From: an uncultured Clostridium sp.
GTDB taxonomy: Bacteria > Bacillota > Clostridia > TANB77 > CAG-508
Assembly (NCBI GenBank): GCA_900556455.1
Contig: USOV01000001.1
Span: forward strand, 1-50,625
Length of the DNA stretch: 50,625 bases
Direction: 5' to 3'
Made by a program: the position numbers and the translations under genes. The notes below the pieces were generated by a model. It saw only the letters and a list, made by a program, of their open reading frames with translations, was not told the DNA's origin and searched no databases. Shown piece by piece: positions 7,580-16,901 of this stretch (the first letter of the stretch is position 1; every line of letters starts with the position of its first letter).

Positions 7580-9031
7580 ATGAATTTATACCAATTAACT
7601 GTTCATGAATTGATAGAAAAATTAGACAAAAAGGAAATAACACCAGAAGAAATCACTAAAAGTTATATAGATAGAATAAATGAAAAAGAAAAAGATGTAA
7701 AGGCATTTGTAACCTTAACAGATAAAGAAGCCTTAGAAAAATCAAAAACAATAGACAGAAGTACATCAAAATTTGCAGGAATTCCAATAGGAATAAAAGA
7801 CAATATATGCACAAAAGGAATTAAAACAACATGTAGCTCTAAAATGTTAGAAAATTTTGTATCTCCTTATGATGCAACAGTAATGGACAAAATAAATGCA
7901 GAAAATATGATTAGTTTAGGAAAACTAAATATGGACGAGTTTGCGATGGGAGCATCAACAGAATATTCTTGTTTTGGAACAACAAAAAATCCATGGGATT
8001 TAAAAACTGTGCCAGGAGGTTCATCAGGAGGAAGCGCAGCAGCAGTTGCAGCTAACATGGTACCTTGGGCACTTGGGTCAGATACAGGTGGTTCTGTACG
8101 TCAACCAGCTGCACTTTGTGGAGTTGTTGGGCTAAAACCTACATATGGATTAGTTTCAAGATATGGACTAGTTGCATTTGCATCATCATTAGACCAAATT
8201 GGACCTATCACAAAAGATGTTGAAGACTGTGCTAATCTTTTAAATATAATAGCAGGACATGACGAAAAGGATTCAACATCTGCAAGTACACCTAAAAAAG
8301 ATTATACTAAGAACTTAAAAGATGGGGTAAAAGGACTAAAAATAGGTATACCAAAAGAATTCTTTGGAGAAGGCATAAATGAAGAAGTAAGACAAAATCT
8401 ACAAAAAACAATTGAAATGTATAAACAAATGGGAGCAGAAGTAGAAGAATGTACATTAGACATAGCAGATGAAGCTTTAGCAGTATACTACATTATTGCA
8501 TGTGCAGAAGCAAGCTCAAACTTAGGAAGATTTGATGGAATAAGATATGGATATAGAACTCCGAATTTTGAAAACCTAAACGACATATTTGTAAATTCAA
8601 GAAGTGAAGGCTTTGGAGCAGAAGTAAAAAGAAGAATAATACTTGGAACATATGTATTATCATCTGGATATTATGATGCATATTACAAAAAAGCACAAAA
8701 AGTAAGAACATTTATAAAACAGGAATTTGAGAGATTATTCAAAGTTTATGATGTATTAATAACACCTACATCACCAACAGTAGCATATGAAATTGGAACA
8801 AGGTCAACAAACCCATTAGAAATGTATTTGGCAGACCTTTGCACAGTATCTGTAAATATTGCAGGACTTCCAGGAATATCAATACCATGTGGAGTAGACA
8901 AAAAAGGACTACCAATAGGAATGCAAATAATAGGAAAAAGTTTTGACGAAGAAACAATATTAAAAGCAGCATATGCAGCAGAACAAAAACTTGAATTTAG
9001 AAAATATCATAAGCCAAATTTTAAAGAATAA
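7580..9031 (+). CDS. gatA: Glu-tRNA(Gln) amidotransferase subunit A
   Basis: A 483-residue amidase-signature enzyme: catalytic lysine in [10 protein letters not shown], Gly/Ser-rich stretch [14 protein letters not shown] and the second serine in [13 protein letters not shown]. It releases ammonia from glutamine for GatB. Full length. Arginine at R-Q-P is encoded by CGT, showing that CGT is read normally here. Confidence 0.95.
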   Translation: MNLYQLTVHELIEKLDKKEITPEEITKSYIDRINEKEKDVKAFVTLTDKEALEKSKTIDRSTSKFAGIPIGIKDNICTKGIKTTCSSKMLENFVSPYDATVMDKINAENMISLGKLNMDEFAMGASTEYSCFGTTKNPWDLKTVPGGSSGGSAAAVAANMVPWALGSDTGGSVRQPAALCGVVGLKPTYGLVSRYGLVAFASSLDQIGPITKDVEDCANLLNIIAGHDEKDSTSASTPKKDYTKNLKDGVKGLKIGIPKEFFGEGINEEVRQNLQKTIEMYKQMGAEVEECTLDIADEALAVYYIIACAEASSNLGRFDGIRYGYRTPNFENLNDIFVNSRSEGFGAEVKRRIILGTYVLSSGYYDAYYKKAQKVRTFIKQEFERLFKVYDVLITPTSPTVAYEIGTRSTNPLEMYLADLCTVSVNIAGLPGISIPCGVDKKGLPIGMQIIGKSFDEETILKAAYAAEQKLEFRKYHKPNFKE

Positions 9032-9053
9032 TATTACAAAAAGGAGAAAAATT

Positions 9054-10487
9054 ATGTCAAAAGAAGATTATGAAGCAATAATAGGGCTAGAAGTACATGC
9101 AGAACTTGCAACAAAAACAAAAATATTCTGCTCATGCCCAACTGACTTTGGCGGACAACCAAACACACATGTATGCCCAATATGTATGGCAATGCCAGGA
9201 GCCTTACCAGTATTAAACAAAAAAGTAGTAGAATATGCTGTAAAAGCAGGACTTGCAACAAACTGTGAAATTACACCTTTAAGCAAAAACGATAGAAAAA
9301 ATTATTTCTATCCAGATTTACCAAAATCATATCAAATTTCACAATTTGATAAACCTCTATGTGTAGGCGGAAACATAGAAATTGAGACAGAAGAAGGCAC
9401 AAAACAAATAGGGATTACAAGAATTCACATAGAAGAAGATGCAGGAAAATTAAACCATGACGACTATGGAAGAAATTCACTTGTAGACTTAAACAGAGCA
9501 GGGGTGCCATTAATTGAAATTGTATCAGAACCAGACTTAAGGTCAAGTAAAGAAGCAGATACTTACCTTAAAAAATTAAAATCTATTTTACAATATATAG
9601 AAGTATCAGATTGTAAAATGGAAGAAGGATCTTTTAGAGCAGACGTAAATGTTTCTGTACATAAAAAAGGGGAACCATTTGGAACAAGAACAGAAATGAA
9701 AAATATGAGCTCATTTAGGTCAATAACAAGAGCAATAGATTATGAAATACAAAGACAAATAGATGTAATTGAAAATGGTGGAAAAATAGACCAAGAAACA
9801 TTAAGATGGGATGAAGTATCTGGAAAAACATTTACAATGAGAAGCAAAGAAGATGCACAAGACTATAGATATTTCCCAGAACCAGACTTAGGAATAATAG
9901 AAATTTCTGATGAATGGAAAGAAGAAATAAGAAAAAGTTTACCAGAAATGCCAGAAGAAAGAAAAGTAAGATATATGGATGAATTCCAACTTCCAGAATA
10001 TGATAGCAATATAATAGTTTCTTCTAAATATTTATCAGACTTCTTTGAAGCGGCAACAAAAGTATGCAACAATCCAAAATCAGTAAGTAATTGGATAATG
10101 ACAGATATAATTAGAGTACAAAATGAAGAAGGACTAGAGCAAATGCCATTTACAGCTGAACAATTAGGGAAATTAATTATTTTAATAGATAAAGGAACAA
10201 TAAGCAGTAGCATTGCAAAAAAAGTATTCGAAGAATTATTAGAAAATCCACGTGATCCAGAAGAAATAATAAAAGAAAAAGGCTGGATACAAATATCTGA
10301 TGAAGGAGCAATAAAAGAAGTAGTTCAAAAAATATTAGAAGCAAATCCAGGTTCAATTGCAGACTACAAAGCAGGGAAAGACAGAGCATTAGGATTCTTG
10401 GTAGGACAAGCAATGAAAGAAACAAAAGGAAAAGCAAATCCACAATTATTAAACAAATTATTTTTAGAAGAATTGAAAAAAGTGTAG
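9054..10487 (+). CDS. gatB: Glu-tRNA(Gln) amidotransferase subunit B
   Basis: A 477-residue GatB with the start YEAIIGLEVHAEL, the zinc-site cysteines CSCPTDF...CPICMAMPG, the kinase-like core, and a C-terminal tRNA-binding YqeY-like tail. It phosphorylates and amidates the mischarged tRNA. ATG 9054 follows AAGGAG with good spacing. Last gene of the operon, ended by the hairpin at 10505. Confidence 0.95.
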   Translation: MSKEDYEAIIGLEVHAELATKTKIFCSCPTDFGGQPNTHVCPICMAMPGALPVLNKKVVEYAVKAGLATNCEITPLSKNDRKNYFYPDLPKSYQISQFDKPLCVGGNIEIETEEGTKQIGITRIHIEEDAGKLNHDDYGRNSLVDLNRAGVPLIEIVSEPDLRSSKEADTYLKKLKSILQYIEVSDCKMEEGSFRADVNVSVHKKGEPFGTRTEMKNMSSFRSITRAIDYEIQRQIDVIENGGKIDQETLRWDEVSGKTFTMRSKEDAQDYRYFPEPDLGIIEISDEWKEEIRKSLPEMPEERKVRYMDEFQLPEYDSNIIVSSKYLSDFFEAATKVCNNPKSVSNWIMTDIIRVQNEEGLEQMPFTAEQLGKLIILIDKGTISSSIAKKVFEELLENPRDPEEIIKEKGWIQISDEGAIKEVVQKILEANPGSIADYKAGKDRALGFLVGQAMKETKGKANPQLLNKLFLEELKKV

Positions 10488-10504
10488 TTTACTTTTATAT
10501 TCCA

Positions 10505-10546
10505 AAAGCCATAGGTACAATATATTGTATCTATGGCTTTATCTTA
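10505..10546 (+). terminator. Terminator of gatCAB
   Basis: AAAGCCATAG...CTATGGCTTT with an extended stem through TACAATA/TATTGTA, followed by a T-rich tail. Confidence 0.8.
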
Positions 10547-10565
10547 TTTAAAACAGACTTACAAA

Positions 10566-10806
10566 TTACAATTTTAGTTTATTAATTGCAAACCCACATA
10601 TAAAAAAAGCCACAAGGCAAGTTAAACTCAATTTAAATAAAAGTAAGCCACACAAATAGGCAACATGTGAAATTGGATATGTACTATATAAAGCAAGAAT
10701 ATAAACTGATAGTAAAGCAATCAATAAAGAAAATTTAAAACCGTTTAAACATGACTATAACAATTTTTTTATCTATATTTTTTACATCATCAAAAAAATT
10801 TTTCAT
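10566..10806 (-). CDS. Hidden 79-residue membrane protein, read with one +1 shift at CGG
   Basis: On the minus strand a strong AGGAGGT (10817-10823) precedes ATG 10806. The first 21 codons (MKNFFDDVKNIDKKIVIVMFK) run into an in-frame CGG (10743-10741) followed by TTT TAA, so the plain ORF is only 23 residues. Skipping the C gives GGT and a continuous 58-codon extension ending at TAA 10568-10566. That extension has two clear hydrophobic segments (about residues 25-42 and 50-73). A good RBS, a hydrophobic C-terminal half and a sensible stop support a real gene. It resembles small clostridial membrane proteins I recall near rpsT, but I cannot name a family. Confidence 0.65.
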
Positions 10807-10907
10807 CTTTTGTAATACCTCCTATATAAAATAGTAACATATTTTTATACATAAAATCAAAGGTAATTTTAGGCAGAAGAATAATTCACCACAATACAAT
10901 TTGTATA

Positions 10908-10941
10908 TAAAAAAATAAAAGCCAGTGAATAATCACTGGCT
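10908..10941 (-). terminator. Terminator of rpsT
   Basis: On the minus strand AGCCAGTGA, loop, TCACTGGCT, then TTTTATTTTT. Confidence 0.85.
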
Positions 10942-10953
10942 AATATTAATACT

Positions 10954-11220
10954 TTAAGCACCTAATGTGTTTAACTTTTTAGCTATATTAGATTTTTTTC
11001 TAGAAGCAGTATTTGCTTTAATAACACCTTTTGAACAAGCTGTATCAATTTTTTGAGTTGCAACTTTTAAAAGTTCTTCAGCTTTTTCTTTATTACCTTC
11101 TGTAACAGCAGCTTCAAATTTTCTAACAGCTGTTTTATATTCAGATTTAATCATATTATTTTGCAATGTTTTTTTCTCAATAACACTAACTCTTTTTATT
11201 GCTGATTTAATGTTTGGCAT
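10954..11220 (-). CDS. rpsT: 30S ribosomal protein S20
   Basis: An 88-residue basic protein with the S20 pattern: MPNIKSAIKRV at the start, then ALKTA-like helix, KGVIKANTASRKKSNIAKKLN at the end. It binds 16S rRNA early in assembly. RBS GGGAGGTG before ATG; own terminator. Confidence 0.95.
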   Translation of the reverse strand: MPNIKSAIKRVSVIEKKTLQNNMIKSEYKTAVRKFEAAVTEGNKEKAEELLKVATQKIDTACSKGVIKANTASRKKSNIAKKLNTLGA

Positions 11221-11308
11221 TTTTGCACCTCCCTAAAGTAAAATAAATAATCACTTTTTCCATTTTAACATACACCGCAGGAATTTGCAAGTAAAAATGT
11301 AAAAAAAC

Positions 11309-11337
11309 TTTACAATTTTAGGTAATTTCTATATAAT
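11309..11337 (+). promoter_or_regulatory. Sigma-A promoter for the dGTPase gene
   Basis: TTTACA 11309-11314, 17-base spacer, TATAAT 11332-11337, just upstream of the start at 11356. Confidence 0.78.
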
Positions 11338-11355
11338 AGTAAAAGAGGCGATAAA

Positions 11356-12522
11356 ATGAACGAAATTTTATTAAAAGCGAAAGAAAACATGCTATTAAAA
11401 GAAAAAAATTTATCAGAATATGCATGTAAATCTGAAAATGGAATATGGCTAAAAGAAGATGAAGAAGATATTAGACCAATATTCTTTAGAGATATAGATA
11501 GAATAATACATTCATCAGGATATGCAAGATACATAGATAAAACACAAGTATATTCATTTGTGCAAAATGACCATATAACAAGAAGGGTTTTACATGTTCA
11601 GTTAGTATCAAAGATTGCAAGAACAATAGGTAGAAGCCTTAGACTAAATGAAGATTTAATAGAAGCAATGGCACTAGGGCATGATATAGGGCACACTCCA
11701 TTTGGACATAAAGGAGAAAGTATACTAAATGAAATATGTAAAGAGGAAAACATAGGGGCATTTTGTCATAATGCACAAAGTGTAAGAGAATTACAAACAA
11801 TGGAAGGGCTAAATATAAGCCTTCAAACCTTAGATGGTATACTTGCACATAATGGAGAAATTTTAATAAATCAATATACATATAATCCACAAAAAACTAG
11901 AGAAGAATTTGAAGAAGAACTAAAAAGAACTTTCCAAACAGATAATTATAGTAAACAAATAAGACCAATGACATTAGAAGGATGTGTAGTAAGGTTATCA
12001 GACGTAATTGCATACATTGGTAGAGATATAGAAGATGCAATAAAAGTAGGAGTAATAACAAGAGAAGACATCCCAAAAGAAATAACTAAAATACTAGGAG
12101 ACACAAACTCTAATATTGTAGATACATTAATAAAAGACGTAATTATAAACAGTTATGATAAACCATATTTAATGTTCTCAGAAGAAGTATTCGAGAAATT
12201 AATAAAACTAAAAGACTGGAACTATAGAACAATATATGAATCAGACATGGCAAATAAAAATTATGAGAAAATTGATAAATTATTTAAACCTTTATATAAT
12301 AAATATTTAGAAAAACTACAAAACGGAGAATATAAAACCTTAGAGGGAGAAGATTTCTCAGAGAAAAACTTATATGAATTTATAAGGGAAATGAATGAAA
12401 ATGAAGACTTTAACATAAAAAGGGCAGTTATAGATTATATTGCAGGGCAAACAGATAAATTTTTCTTAAATGAATGTAAAAAATATTTAGGACTTGAAAA
12501 CGTAGAAAAATTATATAATTAA
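11356..12522 (+). CDS. dGTPase-like HD-domain phosphohydrolase
   Basis: A 388-residue enzyme of the deoxyguanosinetriphosphate triphosphohydrolase family. The metal-binding HD motif is visible as MALGHDIGHTPFGHKGE, preceded by RRVLHVQLVSKIARTIGRSL. It hydrolyses dNTPs to nucleoside and triphosphate. The length is nearer to the short bacterial dGTPase-like proteins than to E. coli Dgt, so substrate preference cannot be fixed from sequence. Confidence 0.85.
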   Translation: MNEILLKAKENMLLKEKNLSEYACKSENGIWLKEDEEDIRPIFFRDIDRIIHSSGYARYIDKTQVYSFVQNDHITRRVLHVQLVSKIARTIGRSLRLNEDLIEAMALGHDIGHTPFGHKGESILNEICKEENIGAFCHNAQSVRELQTMEGLNISLQTLDGILAHNGEILINQYTYNPQKTREEFEEELKRTFQTDNYSKQIRPMTLEGCVVRLSDVIAYIGRDIEDAIKVGVITREDIPKEITKILGDTNSNIVDTLIKDVIINSYDKPYLMFSEEVFEKLIKLKDWNYRTIYESDMANKNYEKIDKLFKPLYNKYLEKLQNGEYKTLEGEDFSEKNLYEFIREMNENEDFNIKRAVIDYIAGQTDKFFLNECKKYLGLENVEKLYN

Positions 12523-12588
12523 AAAATTACATAAATTATTCCAAAATGGAATATACTACTAGAAATTGTAATTTGGAGTGAATAATTT

Positions 12589-12825
12589 ATGGAAAAGATT
12601 GATTTAGAATTAATAAAAAGTGTAATAAAAACAAAAAGAGAATTAGAAATTGCAAACCAAAACTTTAATATAGCAGAAGGTGAACTTATAGACTACTATT
12701 CATATCAAATAAAAGCAAACAAATCAAAACTTAGCTATTTAATGAAACAAGCAAAAGAACAAGGATATGAATTAGATATGATAAATGAACTAAGAATAAA
12801 AACACAAGAAAAAGAAGTAATTTAA
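12589..12825 (+). CDS. DUF2508 (YaaL-like) protein
   Basis: A 78-residue helical protein (MEKIDLELIKSVIKTKRELEIANQNF...LIDYYSYQIKANKSKLSYL). The YaaL family sits between recR and bofA in many Firmicutes, and here it also precedes bofA, which supports the call. Function unknown. Confidence 0.7.
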   Translation: MEKIDLELIKSVIKTKRELEIANQNFNIAEGELIDYYSYQIKANKSKLSYLMKQAKEQGYELDMINELRIKTQEKEVI

Positions 12826-12880
12826 AGTAATAATTATTGTAAACAAACATACAAATATAAAGGACAGGTTTATAAAATAC

Positions 12881-12906
12881 AGAAGCGGCGATTAAGGTCC
12901 GCTTCT
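12881..12906 (+). other. GC-rich hairpin between DUF2508 and bofA
   Basis: AGAAGCGG and CCGCTTCT form an 8-bp stem around a 10-base loop. No T-run follows. It could protect or process the mRNA, or be part of the bofA control region. Confidence 0.45.
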
Positions 12907-12945
12907 ATATGAAGATTAGAAACGATAGAAAAAAGGAGAGATTTT

Positions 12946-13209
12946 ATGGAATTAACAAACATATTAATAGTAATAGGATGCGCATTAGCAATTTTAATAA
13001 TAGGAAAAATATTTTTATTCCCAATAAAGAAAATATTAAAATTAGTGCTTAACACAGTGATAGGCGGAGTAATAATATACATAATAAACATAATAGGAGC
13101 AAACTTTGGATTTCATATAGGTTTAAATGTAATAACATCATTTGTAGTAGGAATTTTGGGGATACCAGGAGCAATACTTTTAATAATTTTACAATTTATA
13201 ATGGGATAA
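12946..13209 (+). CDS. bofA: Pro-sigma-K processing inhibitor BofA
   Basis: An 87-residue protein with two to three hydrophobic segments and the family tail SFVVGILGIPGAILLIILQFI. BofA sits in the outer forespore membrane and holds the SpoIVFB protease inactive until SpoIVB signals. SpoIVB is also in this window (42.8 kb) and is one of the recoded genes. Confidence 0.85.
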   Translation: MELTNILIVIGCALAILIIGKIFLFPIKKILKLVLNTVIGGVIIYIINIIGANFGFHIGLNVITSFVVGILGIPGAILLIILQFIMG

Positions 13210-13240
13210 GGCAAAAACTTCACATTTTGTAAAAAAATAT

Positions 13241-13269
13241 TTGCCAAATAGCGATTATGGGAGTATAAT
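13241..13269 (+). promoter_or_regulatory. Sigma-A promoter for hpt-uvrC
   Basis: TTGCCA 13241-13246, 17-base spacer, TATAAT 13264-13269. Confidence 0.75.
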
Positions 13270-13309
13270 ATAAAATGTAGTTATATTTCAAATAAAGGGG
13301 TAATAAAAT

Positions 13310-13828
13310 ATGGAAGAGCTAAAAGTATTAATCGATGAGAAAACATTACAAGAAAGAATCAGTGAACTTGCAGAAGAAATTATGAAAGATTACGAAGGAA
13401 AAGACATAACATTTATATGCATTTTAAAAGGATCAGCTTTATTTACAGTTGACCTTGCAAAAAAAATAAAAAATAATGTACGTTTAGAATTTATAAGAGT
13501 TTCAAGTTATGGAAATAGTACAGTAAGCTCAGGAACAGTAACAATGAAACTAGATTTACAAGACAGCATAGAAGGAAGAGATGTAATTGTAATTGAAGAT
13601 ATCATCGATACAGGTAGAACTTTATCATATTTAAGAGATTATCTAAAAGATAAAAAACCAGGTAGCTTAAAAATTTGTACTTTGTTGGACAAAAAAGAAA
13701 GAAGACAGTTTGATATTGAACCAGATTATACAGCATTTCAAATACCAGATAAATTTGTTGTAGGATATGGTTTAGACGATAAAGAAGACTATAGAAATCT
13801 TCCATATGTAGGATATTTTGATGTTTAA
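13310..13828 (+). CDS. hpt: Hypoxanthine phosphoribosyltransferase
   Basis: A 172-residue type I PRTase with the PRPP loop VIVIEDIIDTGRTLSYL and the flexible-loop SSYGNSTVSSG. It salvages hypoxanthine and guanine to IMP and GMP. The end overlaps the start of uvrC by 8 bases, so the two are coupled. Confidence 0.93.
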   Translation: MEELKVLIDEKTLQERISELAEEIMKDYEGKDITFICILKGSALFTVDLAKKIKNNVRLEFIRVSSYGNSTVSSGTVTMKLDLQDSIEGRDVIVIEDIIDTGRTLSYLRDYLKDKKPGSLKICTLLDKKERRQFDIEPDYTAFQIPDKFVVGYGLDDKEDYRNLPYVGYFDV

Positions 13829-15608
13829 TATAAAAGAAGAATTAAAAAAACTCCCAGATAAACCGGGAGTTTATATAATGAAAGACAAAAATGATACTAT
13901 TTTGTATGTTGGAAAAGCAGTAGTGTTAAAAAATAGAGTAAAACAGTACTTTATGAAAAACAATAAAACTGCAAGAATAGAAAAAATGGTATCATTAATT
14001 GACCATTTTGAATATATAGTGACTGATAGCGAAGCAGAAGCACTAATTTTAGAATGCAATTTAATAAAGAAAAATATGCCTAAATTTAATGTTTTATTAA
14101 AAGATGATAAAACATACCCATATATAAAAATAGATGTAAAATCAGACTTCCCAAATGTATTTTTAACAAGAACCTTGAAAAATGACGGCGCAAAATATTT
14201 TGGACCATATGCAAATCCAGGTGCAGCAAAAGAAATGCTTAAGTTTATAAAAGAAAGATTTCAAATAAGACAATGCAAAAATTTTAAATCTAGAACAAGA
14301 GCATGTATTAATTATGATATTAAAAGATGTTTAGCACCTTGTGTAAATAAAGTCTCAAAAGAAGAATATAAGAAACAAATAAATCAAATTATAATGCTTT
14401 TAGAAGGAAAAACAGACGATATTATAAAAGAATTGGATAGAGAAATGAAAGAATTTTCACAAAAACAAGAATATGAAAAAGCAGCAATTGTAAGAGATAA
14501 AAAACAAGCAATTGAAAGAATTTCAATTAAGCAGAAAGTATCGAATATAAATGAAAATTCAATAGATGTAATAGGAATTTATAAAAATGATTTATCTGTA
14601 TGTGTAGAAATATTTTTTGTAAGAAACAGTAAAATGATTGGTAGAGAACATTATTTCTTAGATAATATGCAAGATGAAGAAATAAAAGTTATACTTTCAG
14701 ATTTTATAAAACAATATTACTTAGAAAAAATTGATTTACCAAATAAAATAATGATGCAAGAAAAAATAGATGATGATGAAATAATTGAAAAATTACTTTC
14801 AGAAAAGGCAAATAAAAAAGTAGAATTTAAAGTACCTCAAAAGGGAGAAAAACTTAAATTCGTAGAAATGGCAATTAATAATGCAAAAATAACATTAGAA
14901 AATAAGAACAAAGAAAAAGAAAGCATTATTTTAGGTTTAAAAGAAGTATTAAACCTAAAAAATTTACCTAGAAGAATAGAAACATTTGATATTTCAAATT
15001 TCTCTGGAGATTATATTGTAGCAGGAATGTGTGTTGCAATAGATGGTGTTATAAAGAAAAATTTATCTAAAAGATTTAAAATAAAAACTGTATATACCCA
15101 AAATGATGTGGCATGCACAGAAGAAGTTGTGACAAGAAGATTAAAACATTCTATAGAAAATCCAAAAGGAACATTTGGAAACTTACCAGACTTAATTTTG
15201 GCAGATGGTGGAATAACACAAATAAGAGCAATAAAAAAGGCAATTGCTAAATACAATTTGGAAATTCCCGTATTTGGTATGGTAAAAGACGACAAACATA
15301 ATACAAAAATGTTAATAGATGAAAACAGAAAGCAAATACCATTAGAAAAAATTTTAATGTTTTTTATAACGAACTTTCAAACCGAAGTACATAACACTGC
15401 AATAGAATATAATAAAAAGCTAATGAATAAAGATATAGCAAAATCAAGTTTAGATAAAATAAAAGGAATAGGACCAAAGAAAAAACAAAAATTATTGAAA
15501 AAATTTGGAAGCGTAGAAGGAATAAAAAAGGCGAGTATAGAAGAACTTTTAGAAATAAAAGGAATAAACATAGAATTAGCACGAGAGATTAAAAAAAAAT
15601 TAGAATAA
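13821..15608 (+). CDS. uvrC: Excinuclease ABC subunit C
   Basis: A 595-residue UvrC: GIY-YIG nuclease at the N-terminus (LPDKPGVYIMKD...ILYVGKA), UVR motif near 205-240, RNase H-like C-terminal nuclease with FDISNFSG and LADGGITQI, and a C-terminal double helix-hairpin-helix. It makes both incisions in nucleotide excision repair. Full length. Confidence 0.95.
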   Translation: MFNIKEELKKLPDKPGVYIMKDKNDTILYVGKAVVLKNRVKQYFMKNNKTARIEKMVSLIDHFEYIVTDSEAEALILECNLIKKNMPKFNVLLKDDKTYPYIKIDVKSDFPNVFLTRTLKNDGAKYFGPYANPGAAKEMLKFIKERFQIRQCKNFKSRTRACINYDIKRCLAPCVNKVSKEEYKKQINQIIMLLEGKTDDIIKELDREMKEFSQKQEYEKAAIVRDKKQAIERISIKQKVSNINENSIDVIGIYKNDLSVCVEIFFVRNSKMIGREHYFLDNMQDEEIKVILSDFIKQYYLEKIDLPNKIMMQEKIDDDEIIEKLLSEKANKKVEFKVPQKGEKLKFVEMAINNAKITLENKNKEKESIILGLKEVLNLKNLPRRIETFDISNFSGDYIVAGMCVAIDGVIKKNLSKRFKIKTVYTQNDVACTEEVVTRRLKHSIENPKGTFGNLPDLILADGGITQIRAIKKAIAKYNLEIPVFGMVKDDKHNTKMLIDENRKQIPLEKILMFFITNFQTEVHNTAIEYNKKLMNKDIAKSSLDKIKGIGPKKKQKLLKKFGSVEGIKKASIEELLEIKGINIELAREIKKKLE

Positions 15609-15675
15609 TCCCGACCAAAACTTAGCATATTTATTATCCACTCGAATAAATTAATTACATAGGAGAGTGAATAAT

Positions 15676-15876
15676 ATGATGGAAATAACAAAAGAGGGGA
15701 TAAATTATGGGAATATTGTGGACAACCACTACAAAAAACGTGCAAAAAGTGGATTTATAAAAAGAATTTATAATGAAAGCAAAATATTAACGTATTTATT
15801 AGGAGCATTTTTTATATTTGCAATTGCAAATGCAACATTAATATATAGTTTCTTAAAAATATTAATTAAATTGTAA
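15676..15876 (+). CDS. Small single-pass membrane protein
   Basis: 66 residues; a polar N-terminus (TKEGINYGNIVDNHYKKRAK) and one hydrophobic segment near residues 40-62. ATG 15676 follows AGGAGAG with 8-base spacing; an in-frame GTG at 15667 overlaps the RBS. Between uvrC and the methyltransferase. I do not recognise it. Confidence 0.6.
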   Translation: MMEITKEGINYGNIVDNHYKKRAKSGFIKRIYNESKILTYLLGAFFIFAIANATLIYSFLKILIKL

Positions 15877-15895
15877 TTTACAAAAAGGAGAAAAA

Positions 15896-16762
15896 ATGAA
15901 CATAGCAAATAATTGGAAAGAATACGAAATACTAGACATGGCAAATGGAGAAAAATTAGAAAGATGGGGAGAATATAAACTAATAAGGCCTGACCCACAA
16001 ATAATATGGAAAGAAAAAAGCTTTCCAGAAAAATGGAACAAAGTAAATGCAAGATATAATAGAAGCAAAACAGGTGGAGGAAACTGGGACTTTAAAACAA
16101 AACTCCCAGCAGCGTGGAAAGTTAAATATAAAAATCTAACATTCAATATAAAACCTATGGGATTTAAACATACAGGGCTTTTCCCAGAACAAGCTGTAAA
16201 CTGGGACTGGATGATAGATAAAATAGAAAATGCAAAAAAACCAATAAAGGTTTTAAACTTATTTGCATATACAGGTGGAGCAACAGTTGCATGCCTTTCA
16301 GCAGGAGCTTCTGTGTGCCATGTAGATAGTTCTAAGGGTATGGTTTCTTGGGCAAAAGAAAATGTAGTATCTTCTGGACTAGAGAAAGCGCAAGTTCGCT
16401 ACATAGTAGATGATGTTATTAAATTTGTACAAAGAGAAATAAGAAGAGGAAATAAGTACGATGCCATAATAATGGATCCACCTTCATATGGAAGAGGAAC
16501 ATCAGGGGAGGTATGGCAGTTCGAAAATAATATTTCAGATCTTGTAAAACTTTGCACACAAGTGTTAAGTGATACACCATTATTCTTCCTAATAAATTCA
16601 TATACAACAGGAATTTCAGCAGAAGTATTAAGCAATATTTTAAAAATAAGTTTAAAACAATATCAGGGTAAAATAACAGCAGGAGAAATAGGGCTACCAA
16701 TGAAAAACTCTAACCTAATACTTCCATGTGGAATATATGGAAAATGGGAAAAAGTTATGTAA
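15896..16762 (+). CDS. Class I SAM-dependent methyltransferase, RlmI/RlmK-like
   Basis: A 288-residue methyltransferase with the SAM motif VLNLFAYTGGATVACLSAGA, acidic strand CHVDSS, and catalytic motif IIMDPPSYGRG. This matches the Methyltrans_SAM family that includes 23S rRNA cytosine methylases RlmI/RlmK, but the N-terminal PUA domain of RlmI is missing, so the target is uncertain. Followed by a strong terminator. Confidence 0.8.
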   Translation: MNIANNWKEYEILDMANGEKLERWGEYKLIRPDPQIIWKEKSFPEKWNKVNARYNRSKTGGGNWDFKTKLPAAWKVKYKNLTFNIKPMGFKHTGLFPEQAVNWDWMIDKIENAKKPIKVLNLFAYTGGATVACLSAGASVCHVDSSKGMVSWAKENVVSSGLEKAQVRYIVDDVIKFVQREIRRGNKYDAIIMDPPSYGRGTSGEVWQFENNISDLVKLCTQVLSDTPLFFLINSYTTGISAEVLSNILKISLKQYQGKITAGEIGLPMKNSNLILPCGIYGKWEKVM

Positions 16763-16775
16763 ATTTTACGAAACT

Positions 16776-16825
16776 AAAAAAACATATATGAAATTTTAAA
16801 ATAAAATTTTCATATATGTTTTTTT
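16776..16825. terminator. Terminator after the methyltransferase
   Basis: AAAAACATATATGAAA...TTTCATATATGTTTTT with a long AT-rich stem and a T-run. Confidence 0.85.
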
Positions 16826-16866
16826 GCTTTTCATATAATTTTTGAAAAATTTGTAAAAAAACAGGT

Positions 16867-16901
16867 AAAATCACCTTGTAAGAAACAAAGAGGTGATTTT
16901 T
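16867..16901 (+). promoter_or_regulatory. Hairpin that hides the agrB ribosome binding site
   Basis: AAAATCACCT (16867-16876) pairs with AGGTGATTTT (16891-16900) around a 14-base loop and runs into TTTTTTT. The right arm contains the only plausible agrB Shine-Dalgarno (AGAGGTG). The structure can act as terminator or as RBS block, so agrB translation is probably conditional. Confidence 0.6.

Noticed and set aside
12881..12906. Riboswitch or SRP RNA in front of bofA
   Set aside because: Only a single short hairpin is present; no conserved core of a known riboswitch and none of the SRP RNA motifs.
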